This document shows positions 1-4,848 of a DNA stretch of 11,513 bases, piece by piece. This DNA comes from WRKB01 sp031551145. Its GTDB lineage: Bacteria > Desulfobacterota > Desulfovibrionia > Desulfovibrionales > Desulfovibrionaceae. The notes under the pieces were generated by a model. The model searched no databases. It was not told the origin of the DNA and worked only from the letters and a program-made list of their open reading frames with translations. Position 1 is the stretch's first letter. Each line of letters opens with the position of its first letter. The stretch is from assembly GCA_031551145.1 (NCBI GenBank), contig JAVBNZ010000029.1, positions 1 to 11,513 of the forward strand, read 5' to 3'. Position numbers and translations under genes: made by a program.

Positions 1-704
1 GTAATATACCCGGCCTTGTCCGAAGCCAGAAAGGCAGCGGCTTCCGCCACATCCTCGGCCGTGCCGAAGCGTTTGAGCGGGATGTGTTCCATATAGGCGG
101 CCCGCACTTCCTCGGACAGGCCTTTCGTCATGTCGGTCTCGATAAAGCCCGGCGCCACGGCGTTGACGGTGACGCCGCGCCCGGCCAGTTCCTTGGCCGC
201 GGACTTGGTCATGCCGATCAGCCCGGCCTTGGCCGCCGCATAGTTGACCTGTCCGGCATTGCCCATCTGTCCCACCACGGAGCTGATGTTGATGATGCGC
301 CCGCCGCGCTGCTTGGCCATGAGCTTCGCGGCTTCACGCAAACAGGCGAACGCACCGCGCAGGTTCACGTCCAGCACGCGGTCGAAATCCTCGTCCGACA
401 TGCGGATAAGAAAGCCGTCCTTGGTGACGCCGGCGTTGTTGACCAGCACCTCAAGACGCAGCCTGCCCTTGATTTCCCCGGCAAAAAAACCGGCCACGGC
501 CTTGGCGTCGCTCACATCCAGACACACGGCGCGGGCCGCGGCGCCCTTGGCCTCGATTTCCCGCACCGTTTGGGCGGCTTCTTCCGGCCTGCTCACATAG
601 GTGAGCAGAATCTGGAATCCGTCCTCGGCCAGACGCAGGGCCACAGCCCTGCCTATGCCCCTCGAAGCGCCCGTGACCAGGGCGGTGGTTTTGGATGCGT
701 CCAT
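1..704 (-). CDS. fabG: 3-oxoacyl-ACP reductase FabG (3' end cut by window edge)
   Basis: Short-chain dehydrogenase that reduces 3-oxoacyl-ACP to 3-hydroxyacyl-ACP with NADPH, the first reduction of each fatty-acid elongation cycle, in the cytoplasm. Translating from the ATG at 704 gives 234 residues before the edge. The nucleotide-binding TGASRGIG is at 11-18 and NNAG at 89-92. The catalytic set S142, Y155 and K159 has the standard SDR spacing, and VNAVAPGFIETDM lies at 180-192. The family is usually 244-248 residues, so only about a dozen C-terminal residues should be missing. An AAGGAG ribosome site (715-720) lies 10 nt upstream of the start. It is the last visible gene of the minus-strand DUF177-rpmF-plsX-fabH-fabG series. 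It is separated from fabH by 280 bp that hold a copy of the structured repeat, so it may have its own promoter. Many SDRs share these motifs; the fab context makes FabG the strong choice. Confidence 0.95.
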   Translation of the reverse strand, partial: MDASKTTALVTGASRGIGRAVALRLAEDGFQILLTYVSRPEEAAQTVREIEAKGAAARAVCLDVSDAKAVAGFFAGEIKGRLRLEVLVNNAGVTKDGFLIRMSDEDFDRVLDVNLRGAFACLREAAKLMAKQRGGRIINISSVVGQMGNAGQVNYAAAKAGLIGMTKSAAKELAGRGVTVNAVAPGFIETDMTKGLSEEVRAAYMEHIPLKRFGTAEDVAEAAAFLASDKAGYI

Positions 705-744
705 GCGGCGTGTGCTCCTTATATTTCCTGCAAAGCCGCTCCGG

Positions 745-889
745 CGGCCTCGAAAGAGAATTTTGCCTTCTTATCCTAAAACGCGCCGCAGTTCAATGCG
801 CTGTTATTCCGGGGAGTGGACTCTTTCCGTCCGTGACCGGAGGCAAAAACGAAGTCTGACGAAGCATCACGGCAAAATGAGCCACTCCC
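745..889 (+). repeat. structured intergenic repeat, copy 1 (5' half rearranged)
   Basis: The 50 nt at 834-883 match copy 3 (6801-6850) at 49 positions. The top hairpin is kept (817-821 with 829-833, including a U·G pair). The lower-stem halves TTTTGCC (761-767) and GGCAAAA (842-848) are both present, but about 50 nt lie between the 5' half and the top hairpin, where copy 3 has 7. The partner of CTGACG (856-861 region) seen in the other copies is missing. Instead GGGAGTGG (812-819) can pair perfectly with CCACTCCC (882-889). The copy lies in the fabH-fabG gap, antisense to those genes. The left limit at 745 is approximate. Confidence 0.75.
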
Positions 890-984
890 TGATTCCACCC
901 CGAAGGAGACTTGACCTCGCTTCGCCTCCGCACATCCTCCAGCGACAGCCGTCTTCAGTCAACTCAAGGCGATTCAGTTTGCCG

Positions 985-1983
985 TCACATATTCCGAAGA
1001 GTGCGGAACAACGCCGCACTCCACGTCAACCCGCTGCCGAAGCTGGTCATGAGAACGCGGGTGTTTTCCGGCAGCCGGCCCTTGTCGCGCGCGTCGTTCA
1101 GCGCCAGGGGAATGGAGGCGGCCGAGGTGTTGCCGTAGTCCGTCACGTTGACGAAGACTTTTTCCGCCGGGGCTTCCAGGCGGTCGCCCACGGCCTCGAT
1201 AATGCGCATGTTGGCCTGGTGGGGGATGAGCAGCTGCACGTCGGCCATGCCCAGATTGTTGCGCGCGAGAATATCCCTGCAGACGCGCGTCATGTTGCGC
1301 ACGGCGTGCTTGAACACTTCGCGGCCCTGCATGGCGAGGAAGAAATCCTCTTCTATCGTGTCGCCCGTTTTGCAGCGCAGGGCGCTGCCGCCGCCGATGA
1401 CGATCAGTTCCGCAAGGTCGCCGTCCGAGGTGCAGAGCACGTCTTCCAGCCGGGCCCGCGCGCCCTGTTTTTCCGCGCTCAACACCACAGCTCCGGCGCC
1501 GTCGCCGAAAAGCACGCAGGTGGAGCGATCCTCCCAGTTTGTGCGCCGGCTGACGGCGTCGCCGCAGATCAGCAGAACGCGGGCCCGCGGCTCCAGCGCC
1601 AGAATCATGCGGGCCTGATACAGGCCGTAGAGAAAGCCGGAGCAGGCGGCATTGAAATCATAGGCCGGAACGTTGCGGATGCCCAGCCTGGAGGCCGTGA
1701 CGCAGGCCGACGAAGGGCAGAGGAAATCCGGCGTGCAGGTGCCGAAAAGCACATGGGTCACCTCGCCGGGGGCAAGGCCGGCCTCGGCCAGGGCCGCGCG
1801 GCCGGCGTGCGCGCCGGCGTCGGTGATGCGCTCGTCGTCGGCCAGAATATGCCGGCGCTTGATGCCGGTGCGGCTGGTGATCCATTCATCGCTGGTGTCC
1901 ACCAGGGCGCAGAGATCTTCGTTGGTCAGAACGCGTTCGGGCGCATAGGCTCCGAGCCCGTGGAGAAAGCAGTCGGACGGCAT
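985..1983 (-). CDS. fabH: 3-oxoacyl-ACP synthase III FabH
   Basis: Condenses acetyl-CoA (or another short acyl-CoA) with malonyl-ACP to start fatty-acid synthesis. The 332-residue product has the thiolase-fold triad: Cys114 in AACSGFLYGL, His255 in PHQANMRI and Asn285 in DYGNTSAASIP. GDGAGAVVL (160-168) and the C-terminal FGSGLTWSAAL are also typical. Length and motif order match the family (about 317-335 residues). I chose the ATG at 1983, not an in-frame ATG at 2061. The 1983 start gives the usual short N-terminus and has GAGG 6 nt upstream, whereas the longer version would overlap the end of plsX. plsX ends only 22 nt upstream, so the two are almost certainly co-transcribed. No fabD follows; the next gene is fabG beyond a 280-bp gap with the structured repeat. 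Confidence 0.96.
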   Translation of the reverse strand: MPSDCFLHGLGAYAPERVLTNEDLCALVDTSDEWITSRTGIKRRHILADDERITDAGAHAGRAALAEAGLAPGEVTHVLFGTCTPDFLCPSSACVTASRLGIRNVPAYDFNAACSGFLYGLYQARMILALEPRARVLLICGDAVSRRTNWEDRSTCVLFGDGAGAVVLSAEKQGARARLEDVLCTSDGDLAELIVIGGGSALRCKTGDTIEEDFFLAMQGREVFKHAVRNMTRVCRDILARNNLGMADVQLLIPHQANMRIIEAVGDRLEAPAEKVFVNVTDYGNTSAASIPLALNDARDKGRLPENTRVLMTSFGSGLTWSAALFRTLRNM

Positions 1984-2005
1984 GGCGATCCTCGAAAAAA
2001 AACAG

Positions 2006-3037
2006 TTACAACGCCCGGCTGAAGCGGGTGAGTTCCTCGTTGGAGAGCACGGCTTCCGCAAGGCGGGCGTTGGTGCCTTTTTCCACGAAAGTCGCGCCCA
2101 TCTTCACGGCGTTGGTGATGGCCCTGGCATTGGACTTGCCGTGGCAGACGATGCAGATGCCCTGTAGGCCGAGCAGCGGCGCGCCGCCGTATTCGGCGTA
2201 GTCCACCATATTCCTGAAGCGTTTGAACGCGGACTTGGCAAGCAGGGCGCCGACTTTGGTGATAAAGCCGGAAAGCATCTCCCGTTTCAGCATGCGTTGC
2301 AGGGAAAAAGCGATGCCTTCGCTCATCTTGACGATGATGTTGCCCACAAAACCGTCGCAGACCACCACGTCCATGTTGCCGGAAAAAATGTCGCGCCCCT
2401 CGGCATTGCCGATGAAGTTGACGTTCTGCGCCATCTTGAAAAGTTCGTAGGCCTCTTTGACCTGGCTGTTGCCCTTGCCTTCCTCCTCGCCGATGCTGAC
2501 CAGGGCCACGCGCGGCGTGGGATAGCCGAAGATGTCGTGCGCAAATGCCTCGCCCATCAGACCGAACTGGAAGAGATGGTAGGGCCGGCAGTCCACGTTG
2601 GCTCCGGCGTCGATAACCACGAGCGGATTTTTTTCCGTGGGCAGAAAGGCCGCCAGGGCCGGACGCTCCACGCCGGGAATACGGCCGATGATAAAAATGC
2701 CGCAGGCCGCCGTGGCCCCGGAATGCCCGGCGCTGATCACGCCGTGCGCCTCGCCGTTTTTCACCAGCCGGCAGGCCACCTGGATCGAGGAATCTTTTTT
2801 GCGCCGCAGGATGTCGGAGGGCTTTTCGTGCATATGCACCACTTCCGGGGCATGCACGATTTCGAAGTCGGTCCGGCCGAGGGAGAGTTTGGCCAGTTCC
2901 GCTTCCACCTGGGGCGTATCGCCCACCAGCAGAAGCTTGACGTTGATCTCCCCGGCGGCGCGCACGGCGCCGGGCACGACGACGCAGGGGCCGAAATCCC
3001 CCCCCATGGCGTCCACGGCCAAAATGGGCTTGCTCAT
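2006..3037 (-). CDS. plsX: phosphate acyltransferase PlsX
   Basis: Converts acyl-ACP and phosphate to acyl-phosphate, the acyl donor for PlsY in the first step of phospholipid synthesis; a peripheral membrane enzyme. The 343-residue product starts with AVDAMGGDFGP (7-17), the family signature. It carries SAGHSGATAACG (102-113; the family usually has SAGNTGA), DAGANVDC (143-150), SIGEEEGKG (181-189) and DGFVGN (228-233). The start at 3037 places the signature at the N-terminus as in all PlsX, with GGAAGG a few bases upstream. An in-frame ATG at 3130 would add an arginine-rich, unconserved tail. It lies between rpmF (261 bp upstream) and fabH (22 bp downstream), the widespread rpmF-plsX-fabH order. 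The upstream gap holds a weak promoter candidate and a hairpin with a U-tract, so its level may be set separately from rpmF. Confidence 0.96.
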   Translation of the reverse strand: MSKPILAVDAMGGDFGPCVVVPGAVRAAGEINVKLLLVGDTPQVEAELAKLSLGRTDFEIVHAPEVVHMHEKPSDILRRKKDSSIQVACRLVKNGEAHGVISAGHSGATAACGIFIIGRIPGVERPALAAFLPTEKNPLVVIDAGANVDCRPYHLFQFGLMGEAFAHDIFGYPTPRVALVSIGEEEGKGNSQVKEAYELFKMAQNVNFIGNAEGRDIFSGNMDVVVCDGFVGNIIVKMSEGIAFSLQRMLKREMLSGFITKVGALLAKSAFKRFRNMVDYAEYGGAPLLGLQGICIVCHGKSNARAITNAVKMGATFVEKGTNARLAEAVLSNEELTRFSRAL

Positions 3038-3209
3038 CTCCCCTTCCCCAAAGGCTCCGCAACGACGATACGCCGGAAGCCGGACGCGCGGCGCGCCCTT
3101 GTTTTCCGGCTCAGGCCGCGCCGCGTGCATCCGCGACGATACTCACGCAAAAGATTCGGGCCTGTCCGCACTCTGGAGGTTTTCGTTCGCTGCCGGGGAG
3201 GATTCGCTT

Positions 3210-3238
3210 TTTATAGGGGGGAGTGTATTTTTACGGCA
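3210..3238 (-). promoter_or_regulatory. possible plsX promoter (weak)
   Basis: On the minus strand TATAAA (3210-3215) is preceded by a 17-nt spacer and TGCCGT (3233-3238). The -10 is 5 of 6 to consensus; the -35 is poor. It lies about 170 nt upstream of plsX, in the only sizeable gap of the operon. The rest of 3038-3298 shows no gene. Confidence 0.35.
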
Positions 3239-3250
3239 CCCGCCCGGAAT

Positions 3251-3271
3251 AAAAAATCCGACAAAGCCGGA
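3251..3271 (-). terminator. hairpin with U-tract between rpmF and plsX (terminator or attenuator)
   Basis: Read on the minus strand, TCCGGC-TTT-GTCGGA (3271 to 3257) forms a 6-bp stem with one G·U pair. TTTTTT (3256-3251) follows directly. It starts 28 nt after the rpmF stop codon. The stem is short, so it probably ends only part of the transcripts and lets some reading continue into plsX. Confidence 0.5.
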
Positions 3272-3298
3272 AGCGAAAAAAACAGAGTGCCGCCGGCC

Positions 3299-3481
3299 CT
3301 AGTTCTCGCTCTCGGTCTCGGAATACTTCCGGCCCTTGTACATGCCGCAGGCGGCGCAGGCGCGGTGGGGCAACGTGGGCTGCCCGCAGGAGCAATAGAC
3401 CACCGTGGGCGTGGCAATGCGGTCGTGCGAGCGGCGCATGCCCTTTTTGGAGCGGGATTTTTTCGTTTGCTGAACGGCCAT
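3299..3481 (-). CDS. rpmF: 50S ribosomal protein L32
   Basis: Small ribosomal protein of the large subunit. The 60-residue product has the basic N-terminus AVQQTKKSRSKKGMRRSHD and the L32 core LPHRACAACGMYKGR. Cysteines 30, 32, 42 and 45 form a zinc-ribbon (CxC then CxxC), so this is the zinc-binding form. The ribosome site AAGGAG lies 8 nt before the ATG at 3481. It sits 61 bp downstream of the DUF177 gene, its usual partner in bacteria, and is part of the same minus-strand transcript. The short gap between the two contains an 18-bp GGCC palindrome. L28 at 4488 is also a zinc-binding form, so both zinc ribosomal proteins of this locus keep their cysteines. Confidence 0.97.
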   Translation of the reverse strand: MAVQQTKKSRSKKGMRRSHDRIATPTVVYCSCGQPTLPHRACAACGMYKGRKYSETESEN

Positions 3482-3525
3482 GATTCTTCTCCTTGCATAG
3501 CGGGCGGACAGGTTCCGCCATAAAC

Positions 3526-3543
3526 GCCGGCCGGCCGGCCGGC
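3526..3543. repeat. 18-bp GGCC palindrome after the DUF177 stop
   Basis: A perfect self-complementary run of alternating GGCC units fills 3526-3543 and touches the DUF177 stop codon (3543-3545). In RNA it would form a hairpin between the DUF177 and rpmF frames. No U-tract follows, so it is not an ordinary terminator. It might protect or process the message; it may also be simple GC-rich sequence. Confidence 0.5.
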
Positions 3544-4094
3544 TATGTACTTTTCACCTTCATGCCCCGCAGCACGGCCAGGCGTGGATCGCCGGCGGGC
3601 GCGCCGCAGGCGCAGGGGGCGGTATTGCGGTTTACGCCGCAATCCGGGCACAGGCCCATGCAATCCGGCCGGCACAGCGCCTTGACGGGCAGGGCCAGCA
3701 AAAATTCCTCGCAACACAGCCCGGCAAGATCTATCTCCGGCAGGCCGTTTTTTCCGATGCGCAGGCGTCGTTCTTCCTCAAATTCCGGCAGTATTTCCTC
3801 CTCCCCGGCTTCTTCGGGGGCAAGGGTCAAAAACTGCTCGAAACGCTCGTCCAGTCTCAGCTCGGCGTCTTCCGCACAGCGGCCGCAGGGCAGAATCAAC
3901 CGGCCCGTCAGCCGGCCGCGCACCAGAAAACCCGCGTCCACGGGCAGCACGTGCAACTCGGCGCGCGGGGGTTCGGGCATGCGGCAATCCAGCCCGAATT
4001 CCTCGGCGGGCGCGCGCCAGACCTCCGCGTCCTCAATGACGAAGTCCGCGCCCTGCGCGGGCAGGTCGGCCAAGGATACCCAGAGTTCTTTCAT
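3543..4094 (-). CDS. DUF177 (YceD-like) protein, ribosome-assembly associated
   Basis: Member of the DUF177/YceD family, genetically tied to accumulation of 23S rRNA and almost always next to rpmF. The molecular role is not settled. The 183-residue product has CGRC at 70-73 and an acidic stretch at 94-109. A cysteine-rich end (C141, C145, C149, C152, C161, C163, around MGLCPDCGVNRN) probably binds zinc, as in Gram-positive and deltaproteobacterial members. Two adjacent ATGs exist (4097 and 4094). GAGG lies 5 nt from the second, so 4094 is chosen. A frame reaching 4301 is rejected because it would run upstream past the promoter at 4115-4144. It is the first gene of the operon, with a 5' leader of only about 15 nt. 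Confidence 0.9.
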   Translation of the reverse strand: MKELWVSLADLPAQGADFVIEDAEVWRAPAEEFGLDCRMPEPPRAELHVLPVDAGFLVRGRLTGRLILPCGRCAEDAELRLDERFEQFLTLAPEEAGEEEILPEFEEERRLRIGKNGLPEIDLAGLCCEEFLLALPVKALCRPDCMGLCPDCGVNRNTAPCACGAPAGDPRLAVLRGMKVKST

Positions 4095-4114
4095 CATTGC
4101 CTCGTGAACTGAAA

Positions 4115-4144
4115 ATTCTACGCGCGAAACGACAAAACTGTCAA
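4115..4144 (-). promoter_or_regulatory. strong sigma70-type promoter for DUF177-rpmF-plsX-fabH-fabG
   Basis: On the minus strand TTGACA (4144-4139, perfect -35) and TAGAAT (4120-4115, 5 of 6) are separated by 18 nt. The predicted start near 4107 leaves a very short leader before the ATG at 4094. This is the best promoter match in the window and fits a constitutively expressed growth operon. Confidence 0.8.
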
Positions 4145-4229
4145 GATCGTTCGTCGGAAGGACGAGGCCCGCGCGCGGAGCGCGAACATACGCTCTTCCG
4201 TCGACGCTTGCAAACATGTGCCGAGCCCT

Positions 4230-4405
4230 TAGTGCGTCGGTTTGAAATTTTGAGAGGCGCGAAGCGGCGGGGGACGGTTTGTCGTCAGACAAGGAAGGCA
4301 AATTTTCGACGACGAGAGTGTACTCTTCAGTACATGACCGGAGTCGAAAATGCAGCCTGGCGAAGTATCACGGCAAACTGTCTCTCGCCGCCCCTTGCCT
4401 TTTTT
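4230..4405 (+). repeat. structured intergenic repeat, copy 2 (most complete fold)
   Basis: Non-coding element between the divergent DUF177 and rpmB genes. The hairpin body is 4264-4391. An 18-bp terminal stem (4264-4281 with 4374-4391) has three G·U pairs. A second stem, TCGTCAG/CTGGCGA (4282-4288, 4357-4363), is set off by a 10-nt 3' bulge AGTATCACGG. A third stem is ATTTTCGAC/GTCGAAAAT (4302-4310, 4343-4351). The top hairpin is TGTACT/AGTACA with loop CTTC (4319-4334). Similarity to copy 3 also extends upstream to TAGTGC at 4230. The body is followed by CCCTTGCC and six Ts (4400-4405), so the hairpin might end a transcript. Function unknown; it resembles no RNA family I can name. Confidence 0.8.
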
Positions 4406-4423
4406 CCGGCTTGGGTATATAGG
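4395..4423 (+). promoter_or_regulatory. candidate rpmB promoter
   Basis: TTGCCT (4395-4400) and TATAGG (4418-4423) are separated by 17 nt; each matches 4 of 6 consensus bases, in an AT-richer patch (TATATAGG). It lies 65 nt upstream of rpmB and just downstream of repeat copy 2. If used, the repeat is outside the rpmB leader. Confidence 0.45.
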
Positions 4424-4487
4424 CCTGAATTCGTTCCCGCCCCGCCTGGGCGCAGGGCGTGAAAACGAAGATTGCAGGGAGAACGTC

Positions 4488-4703
4488 ATGAGCAGAGAAT
4501 GTGATATGTGCGGCAAAAAGCCGCAGGTGGGCAACCTGGTAAGCCATTCCAACATCAAGACCAAGCGTCGTTTCAATCCCAACCTGCAGAACGTGCGGCA
4601 CCAGTTCCCCAACGGCGACGTGCGCACGTTGAGCGTGTGCACCCGTTGCCTGCGTTCCGGCGCGGTGATCAAACCGCTTGTGCGAGCCCGGCAACAGGGC
4701 TGA
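4488..4703 (+). CDS. rpmB: 50S ribosomal protein L28
   Basis: Small ribosomal protein of the large subunit, 71 residues. It begins SRECDMCGKKPQVGNLVSHSN and contains NIKTKRRFNPNLQNVR, the typical L28 core. Cysteines 5, 8, 51 and 54 (CDMC and CTRC) make it the zinc-binding form. The start at 4488 has GGGAG 7 nt upstream. An upstream in-frame ATG at 4350 lies inside the structured repeat and would add 46 unrelated residues, so it is rejected. It is a single-gene unit divergent from the DUF177 operon and closed by the terminator at 4760-4800. Confidence 0.97.
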   Translation: MSRECDMCGKKPQVGNLVSHSNIKTKRRFNPNLQNVRHQFPNGDVRTLSVCTRCLRSGAVIKPLVRARQQG

Positions 4704-4759
4704 CGGGGCCGCCGGCCCGTTGCCCTCATCCGCGCCCTGCGCGTATTTTTCGGCGACAA

Positions 4760-4800
4760 CCCCTTTGCCGCGTTCGCGCGGCAAAGGGGATTTTGCTTTT
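4760..4800 (+). terminator. rho-independent terminator of rpmB
   Basis: A 13-bp perfect stem (4760-4772 with 4777-4789) is closed by a UUCG tetraloop and followed by ATTTTGCTTTT. It is 57 nt after the rpmB stop. It should separate rpmB from the next gene. Confidence 0.93.
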
Positions 4801-4848
4801 CGGCCGGCGATGCTTACACCGGATATTCATACCAAATGAGGCAGCCAT

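Noticed and set aside
601..2022. 473-codon open frame on the plus strand
   Set aside because: Antisense to fabH and covering the fabH-fabG gap; no recognisable motif and Arg/Ala/Gly-biased.
2297..3523. 408-codon open frame on the plus strand
   Set aside because: Antisense to plsX and rpmF; a coding shadow.
3526..3543. GGCC palindrome as an intrinsic terminator
   Set aside because: No T-tract follows on either strand, and rpmF directly downstream is expected to be co-transcribed.
4095..4301. N-terminal extension of the DUF177 protein
   Set aside because: It would place the start upstream of a near-consensus promoter and inside the structured repeat.
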